Assembly: GCA_035359995.1 (NCBI GenBank)
Contig: DAORZT010000029.1
Span: 1 to 32,957, forward strand
From: JAKPCT01 sp029553165
GTDB lineage: Bacteria > Bacillota > UBA4882 > UBA8346
DNA length: 32,957 nucleotides
Direction: 5' to 3'
Shown: positions 1 through 8,607 of the stretch, piece by piece
How positions within the stretch are numbered: the first letter of the stretch is position 1
Layout of the letters: each line of letters opens with the position of its first letter
Notes under the pieces: generated by a model
Told to the model about the DNA's origin: nothing
Databases searched by the model: none
Seen by the model: the letters and a program-made list of their open reading frames with translations, nothing else
Translations under genes and position numbers: made by a program

Positions 1-62
1 AAATCAAATATGAGAATATTCCGGCAGCTGTATATTAGAGCAAAAGATTCTACAATTTACTA

Positions 63-92
63 TTGACAAATCCGGCTTTTCTTTGGTATATT
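63..92 (+). promoter_or_regulatory. Promoter of the tRNA-Ala gene
   Basis: TTGACA at 63-68 and TATATT at 87-92 are 18 bases apart, a near-consensus sigma-A promoter. It ends 34 bases before the mature tRNA, as expected for a stable RNA gene. Confidence 0.75.
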
Positions 93-126
93 ATTTAATG
101 TTCCTGCGAGATGGGACATTTAAAAT

Positions 127-202
<76 letters not shown>

Positions 203-213
203 TCGTAATCCAC

Positions 214-246
214 AACTCGTTTCGTTTAGAAACGGGTTTTTTTTAT
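214..246 (+). terminator. Rho-independent terminator of tRNA-Ala
   Basis: AACTCGTTTC (214-223) pairs with GAAACGGGTT (229-238), ten pairs with one wobble, and is followed by a run of T. It lies just after the tRNA. Confidence 0.85.
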
Positions 247-296
247 TTTGTGAACCAGCAACTTTTTTAGCCGAAGTAACCAAAAATAATAAATTG

Positions 297-325
297 TTGA
301 CAGCAGCTAAAATATATTATTAAAT
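297..325 (+). promoter_or_regulatory. Promoter of J-TPR1, matching that of hscC
   Basis: TTGACA at 297-302 is followed by an AT-rich block containing AAATATATTAT and then AAATT. The same arrangement lies before hscC (10382-10410), while the sequences around the two sites differ. The -10 box is unclear: TATTAA is 15 bases away and TTAAAT is 17 bases away. It would give a leader of about 85-90 bases. Confidence 0.55.
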
Positions 326-418
326 TTAATTATCAGCACAATTAATTTATGCAACCAACAATTGCTTAGTAAAACCAGTTACTTTTTATTTTTGAGATTA
401 TTATATGGAGAGTTAGCG

Positions 419-3346
419 ATGGAACATTGGCGGATATTAGGGATTGAACCTACCGATGATATTAAAAGTATTAAAACAGCCTATGCCAAAAAACTTAAGG
501 AATGCCATCCTGAAGATCATCCTGAAGTGTTTCAAAAATTAAGGGAAGCGTATGAGTTTATTCTTAGTAATTTAAGAATTGCCCAAACTGATTTGGAACC
601 CGTCAAATCCTTAATTTCAGCATTTGATACCTTCAGCGATGATCAAGCATTAGACGAGTTTGAACCAGTCATGATGGTAGATAATTCCTCTGAAAACGAA
701 AACGAAACCGAAAGCGATAACGAACTCGCCTGGGAATTTTTGGAAAGAGCGAAATCGATCTATAATAATTACCATCAGCGGATCAATCTTGACTGTTGGC
801 GGGAACTGTTTGAAACGGAACGCTATTGGAAAATCAATATCCGTCACAATATCAACCGATATTTAGTAGCATTTTTAGCCGATAATGTTCAATTGCCGCA
901 TCTGATCTGGCGCTACCTCAACGATCAGCTGGGGATAACCGTCAATCACGGTTCCAATTATCGCCTTTCATTAAAAGCTGTTAACAATTTAACTGCTTTA
1001 ATTGATGTTGGCGTTGAACTTAACTACAATTTAAATTTTAATGAAAATGCTAATCAGATCGATTTTAATTTATTTTTAGAACAACGTGAAAAAGCTTATT
1101 TTGCTCTTGCCGCCAATGATCTGGAAACAGCGTTTTCTCATCTGGACGCTGCTTATAAACTTCTTCCGTCTGATGAAGATCTGACAATCTTAATTGTTAT
1201 TTATCACTTAAAAAAATATCCGCTTGAAAGAGCTTATCAAATCCTTCTGGAGCAATATCAATTCACATTTTTAGAGCAAGAAACACTGGAAACGCTTAAC
1301 CGTTTTATTGATGCTTATAACCAATTACTTTCCCGGGTGAAGAAGGAATACTTATTATCGGTGGTAATCCTTAACAATATCATCGTTATCTTTAAAAAGA
1401 AACCGCTCGCTTTCGACAGTGACTTCTCATATCAACAATTAATCGAACCAAGAGAAGGACAATCATTTGATTATTATGAATTAATCGTTACTGAGATCGC
1501 TAATGCCTTATATCAGCTTAAAAAGTATCATCTAGTGATCGAGTGTTGCAAGCGACTCTTAAATCACAAACCCGATCGGGACAAGATCTGGTATCTCCAA
1601 GGCAGTTGTCAGGAAGAGTTACAATTATACGATGAAGCACTTGCATCTTATGAGCATGTGCTGGAGATTAATCCACGCTCTTATCAAGCCTGGAATAAAA
1701 AAGGAGTTTTTTTTGATGAATTAAAAGATTACAATCAAGCCTTGGAATGTTATGAAAAGGCATTAACCATTAATCCACAATTTAGTTCAGCCTGGAATAA
1801 TAAAGGAGTGACCTTTAAAAAACTTGGTAATCTTCCTAATGCTTTATTCTGTTACAATCAGGCTCTGTCGTTTGATAACACCGATAGTCTTTTTTGGGTA
1901 AACAAAATTATACTGTTGATCGAGCTCAATCAACTTCAGGAAGCCTTGGATTGTTCTTTCAAAGCATTAACAATTATTGATTCCGACATTATTTGGTATT
2001 ATCAAGGTTTGATCCTTGCTCAATTAGGCGAATATAACGATGCATTGAAAGCTAATAACAAAGCCTTAGATCTAAATAGTGATTCCGCTAAATACTGGAA
2101 TGCCAAAGGCAACACCTTACTCAACCTGGAGCGCTATCATGAGGCATTATATTGTTATGATCAGGCAATAATAAAAGATAATAATAATTGTTGCGATTTA
2201 CATATTTATTGGTCTAATAAAGGAATTACTCTGTTTTATATGGAACGTCATGATGATGCTCTTGTTTCGTTTGACAATGCTCTGAAATTAAACCCTGATT
2301 ATTCGTTTGCCTGGAATAAAAAAGGACGGGTTTTGGCTGATTGTAATAGAGATCATGAAGCTCTGGATTGTTTCGAGAAAGCGCTCGCACTCGAACCTGA
2401 CAATCCGTTATTCTTGAAGAATAAAGCCGAAGTATTATTAAAATTAGATCAAATTACAGCTGCTTTAGATTGCTATAATCAACTTATCAAATTAACTCCG
2501 GATGATGCCGAACTCTGGAAACAAATTGCCAATTTATTGATAAATTCAGGCAATTACGAACGGGCTGTCAATTATTTTCTAAGAGTTTTAGATCTTAACC
2601 CCGAAGATGCCTCTGTCTGGAATCAGCTCGCTGTATCACTTGAAAGATTGGAAAAGAATGAAAATGCACTGTTTTGCTATCAAAAAGCAATATTTTACGC
2701 TCGGAACGAAAGTACATTTTGGATTAACAAAATCAAGTTTCTGTTATCACTGAATCAACTGGAAGAAGTTTTACTGACCAGTGATGAAGCACTAAAACTG
2801 TTTCCCAGAGATCATCTGCTCTGGTACAATCGAGGAGTTGCCTCATACTTGTTGGGAAATTATGATCAGGCATTAACCTGTTTTGACAAATCAATAACAG
2901 GAAAAGCTGATTTTGAAGCCTGGAATTATAAGGGAATGATCTATGAACAGCTGCAAAATTATCAGCGGGCAATTGGCTGCTATAAAAGTGCTTTAAACGA
3001 CGCTCCCGAAGAGCTCCACGATCAATACTATACAAATATCGGCAATGTTTACCGTACACTAAAAGAGTATGACAAAGCCCTGCTTTACTATGATGATGCA
3101 CTTCAAATCAATGAAAATAATTATAATGCTTTGATCAAAAAAGGAGAGATGCTCTTGTTACTTGAAAAGTATCAGGAAGCGCTTGACTGTTATGAAAAAG
3201 CTTTAACTATTGAAAAAGATAATCCTGAAGTCTGGATCAATAAAATCAATCTTTTAGAAAAGTTAGGTAGAATTGAAGAAGCGAAGCAATGTTATGAAAA
3301 CGCAAAACCATTGCTCCGGATATCGAATTTGACTTCGAGGGATTAA
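419..3346 (+). CDS. Giant J-domain/TPR protein (J-TPR1), likely HscC co-chaperone
   Basis: 975 residues. The N-terminal 50 residues form a J domain (HWRILGIEP, then AYAKKLKECHPE), which in this family stimulates an Hsp70 ATPase; the usual HPD tripeptide reads HPE. An acidic linker (about 60-105) and a middle region shared with the paralogue at 12295 (IYNNYHQRI, CWRELFE, LPHLIW) follow. From about residue 389 to the end there are 17 clear TPR units of 34 residues, most with Trp at the start (xWNxKG) and several with Cys in ALxCY. No signal peptide or membrane segment is present, so it should be cytoplasmic. I start it at ATG 419 because GGAGAG lies 6 bases upstream and both paralogues begin at the same point in the domain; a frame from TTG 362 has no such support. 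The most likely partner is HscC at 10454, as no other Hsp70 is present here. Confidence 0.85.
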   Translation: MEHWRILGIEPTDDIKSIKTAYAKKLKECHPEDHPEVFQKLREAYEFILSNLRIAQTDLEPVKSLISAFDTFSDDQALDEFEPVMMVDNSSENENETESDNELAWEFLERAKSIYNNYHQRINLDCWRELFETERYWKINIRHNINRYLVAFLADNVQLPHLIWRYLNDQLGITVNHGSNYRLSLKAVNNLTALIDVGVELNYNLNFNENANQIDFNLFLEQREKAYFALAANDLETAFSHLDAAYKLLPSDEDLTILIVIYHLKKYPLERAYQILLEQYQFTFLEQETLETLNRFIDAYNQLLSRVKKEYLLSVVILNNIIVIFKKKPLAFDSDFSYQQLIEPREGQSFDYYELIVTEIANALYQLKKYHLVIECCKRLLNHKPDRDKIWYLQGSCQEELQLYDEALASYEHVLEINPRSYQAWNKKGVFFDELKDYNQALECYEKALTINPQFSSAWNNKGVTFKKLGNLPNALFCYNQALSFDNTDSLFWVNKIILLIELNQLQEALDCSFKALTIIDSDIIWYYQGLILAQLGEYNDALKANNKALDLNSDSAKYWNAKGNTLLNLERYHEALYCYDQAIIKDNNNCCDLHIYWSNKGITLFYMERHDDALVSFDNALKLNPDYSFAWNKKGRVLADCNRDHEALDCFEKALALEPDNPLFLKNKAEVLLKLDQITAALDCYNQLIKLTPDDAELWKQIANLLINSGNYERAVNYFLRVLDLNPEDASVWNQLAVSLERLEKNENALFCYQKAIFYARNESTFWINKIKFLLSLNQLEEVLLTSDEALKLFPRDHLLWYNRGVASYLLGNYDQALTCFDKSITGKADFEAWNYKGMIYEQLQNYQRAIGCYKSALNDAPEELHDQYYTNIGNVYRTLKEYDKALLYYDDALQINENNYNALIKKGEMLLLLEKYQEALDCYEKALTIEKDNPEVWINKINLLEKLGRIEEAKQCYENAKPLLRISNLTSRD

Positions 3347-3414
3347 TGAAAATTAAGGTTTCGAAAGCGAAAAGCATAACTTAGCAAAGGATTAATTGGA
3401 ATAACTTCAAAATT

Positions 3415-3451
3415 AAAGGCTGCGCATATCAACTTATGCAGCAGCCTTTTT
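3415..3451 (+). terminator. Terminator after J-TPR1
   Basis: AAAGGCTGCGCAT pairs with ATGCAGCAGCCTTT (one bulge), followed by TTTT. It closes the J-TPR1 transcript. Confidence 0.75.
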
Positions 3452-3496
3452 CGCAACTTAGCTGCTTAAACCACAGAACAAAGAGAGGGAATTAGA

Positions 3497-3742
3497 ATGA
3501 CTACTCGAATAATTAACGACTTTCAACTGGAAGATTTGGTCATCATTGACGATTTAGGCAGTGCAGAGATGATATTGACTAATCCTTCAGGCGAATATCA
3601 TTACCAGATCACCAAAACACCTGACGGTTATCACGTAATCTATAAATTAAACAAATTAACGCCAATGATGATGGATACTATTGACGAGATCTTTGCTTAT
3701 GCTCAAGCCCATGAAACCCGTGCATTAGTTATTAAAAAGTAG
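3497..3742 (+). CDS. Small protein of unknown function, 81 residues
   Basis: I do not recognise the family. The protein is acidic in its first half (LEDLVIIDDLGSAEM) and has no membrane segment or cysteine. It looks like a compact alpha/beta fold: strand-like segments around VIYKL, then a helix MMMDTIDEIFAYAQAH. AGAGAGGG lies 8 bases before ATG, a good ribosome site, so it is probably a real gene. It follows the J-TPR1 terminator, so it should have its own promoter, but I see no clear one in the 45 bases available. Confidence 0.6.
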   Translation: MTTRIINDFQLEDLVIIDDLGSAEMILTNPSGEYHYQITKTPDGYHVIYKLNKLTPMMMDTIDEIFAYAQAHETRALVIKK

Positions 3743-3759
3743 AGGGGTTTACCAATTGA

Positions 3760-3909
3760 AAAATTGATAAAGTTATCGCGGATGAAAATGAAATAATCCG
3801 ATGGGATGGCAAGAATAAAGGGGTTTCTGAATGGAACAAAGACCAAAACCTTAAAAAGGCATTTTCCTCAAGTTGTGTCTGGTTTTATCAGAAAACAGTA
3901 GTAAAATAA
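3760..3909 (+). pseudogene. Remnant of a class D (OXA-type) beta-lactamase or BlaR-type sensor
   Basis: One frame, opening right after a stop at 3757 and closing with TAA at 3907, encodes about 49 residues that match the stretch after the active-site serine in class D beta-lactamases: VIADENEIIRWDGK, then EWNKDQNLKKAF, then SSCVWFYQ. The last part holds the S-x-V motif (SCV) followed by W-x-Y-Q. The Ser-x-x-Lys motif, the KTG motif and all flanking sequence are missing and there is no start codon, so it cannot be functional. Penicillin-binding sensor domains (BlaR1/MecR1) share these motifs and cannot be excluded. Confidence 0.65.
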
Positions 3910-3933
3910 TTAACATAATTCAAAAATTGGTAT

Positions 3934-3962
3934 GGGACATTTTTGAAGAATTGTGCTATAAT
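3934..3962 (+). promoter_or_regulatory. Promoter of smpB
   Basis: TATAAT at 3957-3962 is preceded by TGC (extended -10). GGGACA at 3934-3939 is exactly 17 bases upstream and keeps the GACA part of a -35 box. It lies about 30 bases before the smpB start. Confidence 0.7.
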
Positions 3963-3992
3963 ATTTTAGCAATCTAGTTTAGAGGGATTTAA

Positions 3993-4463
3993 ATGGCAAA
4001 GAAGGAACGCAAAACAATTGCCGTCAACCGACGGGCGCGACATGATTATTTTATTGAAGAAACGTACGAAACAGGGATTGTCCTGACTGGGACCGAAGTT
4101 AAGTCATTACGCTCCGGAAAAGGCAATCTGCAGGACAGTTATGCGACAATCAAGGACAATGAGTTGTTTTTGCTCAACTGCCATATCAGTCCCTATGATT
4201 TTGGCAACCGTTTCAATCATGATCCCTTAAGAAACCGGAAATTACTGATGCATCGTGAGGAGATCCGACGGTTATTCAGTAAAATCCGTGAGAAAGGCTT
4301 TACTTTAGTACCGTTGCAGATGTACTTCAATGAGCAGGGCCGCGTTAAAGTTGAGCTTGGTTTAGCAAGAGGTAAAAAACTCTATGATAAACGTGAGGAT
4401 ATTGCAAAACGCGATGCTGCGCGGGAGATGGACCGGGCGATTCGGGCCAGTCAGAAAAGTTAA
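3993..4463 (+). CDS. smpB: SsrA-binding protein SmpB
   Basis: 156 residues, the usual length. SmpB binds the tRNA-like end of tmRNA and brings it to ribosomes stalled without a stop codon. Family signatures are visible: RRARHDYFIEETYETGIVL, GTEVKSLRSGKGNLQDSY, ELFLLNCHISPY, then the basic tail GLARGKKLYDKREDIAKRD that enters the empty mRNA channel. AGAGGG lies 7 bases before ATG. The tmRNA gene starts 42 bases after the stop, so both halves of the system are together, a common arrangement in Bacillota. Confidence 0.97.
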   Translation: MAKKERKTIAVNRRARHDYFIEETYETGIVLTGTEVKSLRSGKGNLQDSYATIKDNELFLLNCHISPYDFGNRFNHDPLRNRKLLMHREEIRRLFSKIREKGFTLVPLQMYFNEQGRVKVELGLARGKKLYDKREDIAKRDAAREMDRAIRASQKS

Positions 4464-4505
4464 ATTTCATTATTCAATTGTTACTCTTAAGCTTTCAAAG
4501 TTTTT

Positions 4506-4855
4506 GGGGGCGACCGGTTTCGACGGGGAGAGTAGGCATTGAAGTAGCGAGTCGAGGTGCTGTGGCCTCGTTAAACTGCAGCAAGCACATTAAGTGCCAA
4601 TAATAATTACGCTTTAGCTGCTTAATATAAGTAGCCGTCCAAACCGAACTTAACCCGGGAGGTCGGGGCGGGCGTCAAACAAACCGGGGCGCTCATTAAC
4701 CAATTCGCGGAGGTTAGTGCTAAGACGATCGCGATAGCAAGTTTCAAGTCCGTCCGTAGACGTGAAACAAGCGAAGTTTAAATTGCGGTCTGCACTCGGA
4801 GAAGCTTCTTTGAATACCTTTTCGGACGGGGGTTCGACTCCCCCCGCCTCCACCA
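4506..4855 (+). ncRNA. ssrA: Transfer-messenger RNA (tmRNA)
   Basis: A 350-base tmRNA. The 5' end GGGGGCGACCGGTTTCGAC and the 3' end GGTTCGACTCCCCCCGCCTCC plus ACCA form the tRNA-like half, with a G3-U wobble in the acceptor stem (GGGGGCG/CGCCTCC), as needed for alanine charging. The tag frame runs from GCC at 4596 to TAA at 4623-4625 and encodes ANNNYALAA, a degradation tag ending in the typical ALAA. At nine residues the tag is on the short side. The sequence after the tag is long enough for the usual pseudoknots, which I did not fold. Confidence 0.97.
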
Positions 4856-4895
4856 TAATAATTAACTCAATAAATATAATAAATATTTCAATTAC

Positions 4896-4928
4896 AACCC
4901 GTAGCTTAAAAGAGCTTCGGGTTTTTTT
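4896..4928 (+). terminator. Terminator of ssrA
   Basis: AACCCGTAGCT pairs with AGCTTCGGGTT around an AAAAG-type loop, with one mismatch, followed by seven T. It lies 40 bases after the tmRNA. Confidence 0.8.
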
Positions 4929-5136
4929 GTATTGTTTTACATATACAGAATTATGCCCGACAAAAACATTAAAAAATTGTTAATTAGATCAAATGAAGGC
5001 GGATTATTCAATAATAAGTCAAATCATTAATATTAGGTTTAAACCGCAAATTTTAATTTTAAATAGTGAAAACAATTACTAGATAATTTAAAATAGATTA
5101 AATTTAAGTTAAAACCCAAATAAAGTCGGTTATAGC

Positions 5137-5164
5137 TTGCAATATCTTGCGGATCAGATATAAT
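5137..5164 (+). promoter_or_regulatory. Probable promoter of the oad operon
   Basis: TTGCAA (5137-5142) and TATAAT (5159-5164) are 16 bases apart. The site lies about 115 bases before oadG, in the otherwise featureless AT-rich gap 4929-5278. No other good -10 box is seen in the gap. Confidence 0.55.
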
Positions 5165-5278
5165 TATGGTATAAGGGGAAGGATTTTTTGTTTTTATTAA
5201 TCACTATTACATAAGCGGTTAATAGTGTCGGATAATTATGTAAGTAACTGAATTTTGTCAGCAGAGAGGAGGTAACTT

Positions 5279-5536
5279 ATGGAAAATTTGCAGGCGGGGA
5301 TTCAGCTTCTGCTCGTTGGTATGACAATGGTTTTTATTGTTTTAGTTTTACTGATGGGTCTTATGAATGCGATGTCAGTGTTAGTTACGAAGAATCTTCC
5401 GAAAACAAATGTTGCTATGCAAAAAATTGATAATAGTTCTGGTGAAACTGAAGAAGAACTGGCAGCTATTATGGCAGTATTTGCAACCAAATTTCCGGAA
5501 CGGAAAAATTTGAATATTAAAATAAAACAATGTTAA
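5279..5536 (+). CDS. Oxaloacetate decarboxylase gamma-chain-like small subunit
   Basis: 85 residues. The N-terminal third is one membrane segment (LLLVGMTMVFIVLVLLMGLM), followed by a polar linker and a helix EEELAAIMAVFA, the usual plan of OadG. In the complex, gamma anchors the soluble alpha chain to the membrane beta subunit. GAGGAGGT lies 5 bases before ATG. It is the first of four genes with gaps of 11-29 bases, so it is co-transcribed with the biotin carrier, oadB and oadA. OadG is poorly conserved in sequence; the call rests on topology and position. Confidence 0.8.
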   Translation: MENLQAGIQLLLVGMTMVFIVLVLLMGLMNAMSVLVTKNLPKTNVAMQKIDNSSGETEEELAAIMAVFATKFPERKNLNIKIKQC

Positions 5537-5565
5537 ATATTTTTTAATTTTAGGAGGTATACAAT

Positions 5566-5928
5566 ATGCAGAATTATAAAGTCACAGTTAATGGTAAAGT
5601 TTATGAAGTTACAGTAGAAGAAACCAGTCAATCAGCTGCTGCAACTTCTTCAATAAGCTCACCAGCTGAAAAACCAATTACTTCTAAACCTGGTACTGCT
5701 GAAGCCGGAGATATTACGGTTAATTCACCGTTAGCGGGAAGTATTATGTCGATTAAAGTCAAACCCGGAGATGAAGTTAAATACGGACAAGTGTTACTTA
5801 CTTTAGAAGCCCTAAAGATGGAGAATGAAATTGTTGCCCCTGAAGCAGGGGTTGTAAAGGAGATCTTTACCCAAACCGGCGCAATGGTAAATGTCGGAGA
5901 CCTTTTAGTATCCCTGCGTTCATTATAG
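5566..5928 (+). CDS. Biotin carboxyl carrier protein of the decarboxylase
   Basis: 120 residues. A short N-terminal strand region (YKVTVNGKVYEVTVEE), an Ala/Ser/Pro-rich flexible linker (about 21-48), and a biotinyl domain from about residue 50. The biotinylated lysine is K84 in EALKMENE; the usual EAMKM motif has Leu for Met. GSIMSIKVKPGDEVKYGQ and the closing GDLLVSL are typical. Biotin carries the carboxyl group from the alpha transferase to the beta subunit. In many species this domain is fused to the C-terminus of OadA; here it is a separate gene, and OadA is correspondingly short. AGGAGG lies 8 bases before ATG. Confidence 0.93.
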   Translation: MQNYKVTVNGKVYEVTVEETSQSAAATSSISSPAEKPITSKPGTAEAGDITVNSPLAGSIMSIKVKPGDEVKYGQVLLTLEALKMENEIVAPEAGVVKEIFTQTGAMVNVGDLLVSLRSL

Positions 5929-5940
5929 GAGGAGCAAACA

Positions 5941-7101
5941 ATGGAGATCAACTTACTGGAACTCTTAAAAACAACCGGTTTTTTCACGATCACCTGGCAG
6001 CAAGTATTAATGATCATTATTTCATTTATCTTATTTTATTTGGCAATAAAAAAACAGTATGAGCCATTATTGTTATTACCAATCGCTTTTGGTGTTTTAC
6101 TTACCAACCTGCCACTCGGTGAATTTGACCTGACGAATCCGCCATCCGGAACCGATGCCGGAGGTCTAATCTACTATTTATATCAAGGCGTAAAACTCGG
6201 AATTTATCCGCCATTAATCTTTTTAGGTGTTGGTGCAATGACTGACTTTGGCCCGCTAATTGCCAACCCCAAAAGTATTCTGCTCGGTGCTGCGGCACAA
6301 CTTGGAATTTTTGCAGCATTATTAGGAGCAGTTCTTTTAAATACTCTTTTTCCAAATGTTTTTCCTTACGATTTAAAAGCAGCGGCTTCGATTGGAATAA
6401 TCGGAGGAGCGGATGGACCGACAGCGATCTTTTTAACAAGTAAGCTAAAACCGGAGTTATTAGGAGCAATAGCGATTGCTGCCTACTCTTACATGGCGTT
6501 GATCCCGATTATTCAACCGCCGTTAATGCGCTGGATTGTCCCCAAAAAAGAACGGCAAATTGTTATGGAGCAACTCCGTCCAGTTTCAAAATTAGAAAAA
6601 ATAATCTTCTCTGTTATGGTTACGGTTATTTGCTCAATTCTACTACCTTCAGCTGCTCCCTTGATTGCTTGTTTAATGTTTGGCAATCTGTTACGTGAAT
6701 CCGGAGTAGTTGAACGTTTATCCAAAACCGCGCAAAATGAACTGATCAATATAATTACAATCTTCTTAGGAGTATCTGTTGGTGCAACTGCGAAAGCCGA
6801 AAGATTTCTTAGTCCGTCAACACTGGGAATCATTGCGTTAGGATTGGCTGCTTTTGCCTTCAGTACTATCGGCGGATTATTATTCGGACGAATAATGTGT
6901 AAATTTTCCGGTGGTAAAATCAATCCTTTAATTGGCGCCGCTGGAGTCTCGGCCGTACCAATGGCAGCCCGTGTCGCCCATAAAGTTGGGACCGAAGATT
7001 GCCCCAGTAATTACCTTTTAATGCACGCAATGGGACCAAACGTTGCCGGAGTTATTGGTTCGGCTGTCGCTGCTGGTTTGCTATTAGTTAGTTTATCTTA
7101 A
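5941..7101 (+). CDS. oadB: Sodium-pumping decarboxylase beta subunit
   Basis: 386 residues, very hydrophobic, with roughly nine to eleven membrane segments. OadB/GcdB/MmdB proteins remove CO2 from carboxybiotin and export Na+. The conserved GGADGPTAIF carries the key aspartate (D158), and the C-terminal stretch GVSAVPMAARVAHKVG then HAMGPNVAGVIGSA is diagnostic for the family. GGAGGAG lies 6 bases before ATG and the gene begins 12 bases after the biotin carrier stop. The subunit type alone does not separate oxaloacetate from glutaconyl-CoA or methylmalonyl-CoA pumps; the next gene points to oxaloacetate. Confidence 0.95.
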   Translation: MEINLLELLKTTGFFTITWQQVLMIIISFILFYLAIKKQYEPLLLLPIAFGVLLTNLPLGEFDLTNPPSGTDAGGLIYYLYQGVKLGIYPPLIFLGVGAMTDFGPLIANPKSILLGAAAQLGIFAALLGAVLLNTLFPNVFPYDLKAAASIGIIGGADGPTAIFLTSKLKPELLGAIAIAAYSYMALIPIIQPPLMRWIVPKKERQIVMEQLRPVSKLEKIIFSVMVTVICSILLPSAAPLIACLMFGNLLRESGVVERLSKTAQNELINIITIFLGVSVGATAKAERFLSPSTLGIIALGLAAFAFSTIGGLLFGRIMCKFSGGKINPLIGAAGVSAVPMAARVAHKVGTEDCPSNYLLMHAMGPNVAGVIGSAVAAGLLLVSLS

Positions 7102-7118
7102 AATCAGGAGGCATGGAT

Positions 7119-8450
7119 ATGAAACGTCCTGTAAAAATTACTGAAACCGTTTTCCGCGATGCTCATCAGTCATTATGGGCTACCAGAATGAAGACTGATG
7201 ATATGATGGCGGTTGCGGAGATGATTGATGAGGTTGGCTATCATTCGTTGGAAGCCTGGGGGGGAGCCACGTTTGACAGTTGCTTAAGGTTTCTTAAAGA
7301 AGATCCGTGGGTAAGGTTACGCCGTTTAAAAGCTGTAATTCGTAAAACCCCACTGCAAATGTTATTACGTGGACAAAATATTTTAGGATATCGTCATTAT
7401 CCAGATGATGTTGTAAGAACTTTTTGTCATCGCGCTGTTGATAATGGAATTAGCATTATTCGAATCTTTGATGCCTTAAATGATATTCGAAATATGGAAG
7501 TCGCAATCCGGGCTTCAAAAGAAGCAGGGGCACATGTTCAAGGAACAGTTGTCTATACTATCAGTCCGGTACATAATATTGATTCCTATATTAAACTGGC
7601 CAAAGAATTAATCGAACTTGGTTGTGACTCAATCTGTATCAAAGATATGGCAGGATTACTAAAGCCATATGATGCGGTTGAATTGGTAACCAGGTTAAAG
7701 AGCGAAGTAAATACAATGCTCCAGCTTCATACACACTATACCAGTGGTTTGGCTTCAATGACTTATTTAAAAGCAATTGAAGCCGGTGTTGATGTTGTTG
7801 ATACCGCAATCTCAGCATTAGCAATGGGAACATCACAACCACCTACGGAAACATTGGTTGCAGCTTTACAAGATACACCTTATGATACTGGAATCAATTT
7901 AGCAAAGTTAGCACCAATCAATCAACATTTTAAAAACCTTAAAAAGAACTACAGTGATATCCAAACTCCAATTGAAGTGGATACTGCAGTTTTATCATAT
8001 CAGATTCCTGGTGGAATGATCTCCAATCTGCGAAATCAATTAGCCGGTCAAAACGCCGCACACCGTTATGAGGAAGTATTAGCTGAAGTCCCTCGTACCA
8101 GAGAAGAATTGGGATATCCGCCACTGGTTACCCCAACCAGCCAGATGGTTGGAACTCAAGCGGTATTAAATGTTCTCACCGGCAAACGCTATAGTGTTGT
8201 GCCCAAGGAAATCAAAGATTATGTTCGGGGAATGTATGGCCGGCCTCCAGCACCAATTAATCCTGAAGTTCAAAAACTGATTATTGGTGATGAAAAGCCG
8301 ATTACCCATCGTCCAGCCGATGATCTGGAACCAATGATCGATAAAGCCCGTAAAGAAATCATGGAGTATTATCAACAAGAAGAAGATGTTTTAACCTACA
8401 TCTTCTTCCCGGATGTAGCCATCGAATTCTTTAAACACCGCGGTAAATAA
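7119..8450 (+). CDS. oadA: Oxaloacetate decarboxylase alpha subunit, carboxyltransferase only
   Basis: 443 residues. It transfers CO2 from oxaloacetate to biotin, giving pyruvate. The TIM-barrel metal ligands of the transcarboxylase family are visible: D14 (ETVFRDAHQS), K175 (SICIKDMAG), H204 and H206 (LHTHYTSG). The C-terminal PYC_OADA domain follows (PGGMISNLRNQL, GYPPLVTPTSQMVGTQA, YGRPP). It stops after EFFKHRGK where longer relatives continue into a biotin domain; that domain is the separate gene at 5566. ATG 7119 is chosen because AGGAGG ends 7 bases upstream; ATG 7113 would leave one base. Last gene of the operon. Confidence 0.95.
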   Translation: MKRPVKITETVFRDAHQSLWATRMKTDDMMAVAEMIDEVGYHSLEAWGGATFDSCLRFLKEDPWVRLRRLKAVIRKTPLQMLLRGQNILGYRHYPDDVVRTFCHRAVDNGISIIRIFDALNDIRNMEVAIRASKEAGAHVQGTVVYTISPVHNIDSYIKLAKELIELGCDSICIKDMAGLLKPYDAVELVTRLKSEVNTMLQLHTHYTSGLASMTYLKAIEAGVDVVDTAISALAMGTSQPPTETLVAALQDTPYDTGINLAKLAPINQHFKNLKKNYSDIQTPIEVDTAVLSYQIPGGMISNLRNQLAGQNAAHRYEEVLAEVPRTREELGYPPLVTPTSQMVGTQAVLNVLTGKRYSVVPKEIKDYVRGMYGRPPAPINPEVQKLIIGDEKPITHRPADDLEPMIDKARKEIMEYYQQEEDVLTYIFFPDVAIEFFKHRGK

Positions 8451-8470
8451 GCTTAAAAAGTCTGTTGCCA

Positions 8471-8509
8471 AAATAACCCTTTGAGTTTCCCAAAGGGTTA
8501 TTTCTTTTT
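8471..8509 (+). terminator. Terminator of the oad operon
   Basis: AAATAACCCTTTG (8471-8483) pairs perfectly with CAAAGGGTTATTT (8491-8503), followed by CTTTTT. Confidence 0.9.
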
Positions 8510-8607
8510 GCAAGTGAACATTTCCCAGCAGGAGTATTGGTTGGTAACTTTAATTATTATTGTAAAAAACCAAATTTAATATCTATCCCGATGGAGCAGA
8601 GGCAGTG

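Noticed and set aside
2733..3101. Minus-strand frame of 122 codons inside J-TPR1
   Set aside because: Shadow of the TPR coding sequence; no ribosome site and no plausible protein content.
4650..4983. Open frames on both strands across the tmRNA
   Set aside because: They lie inside ssrA, whose ends and tag are clear; the frames are by-products of a structured RNA.
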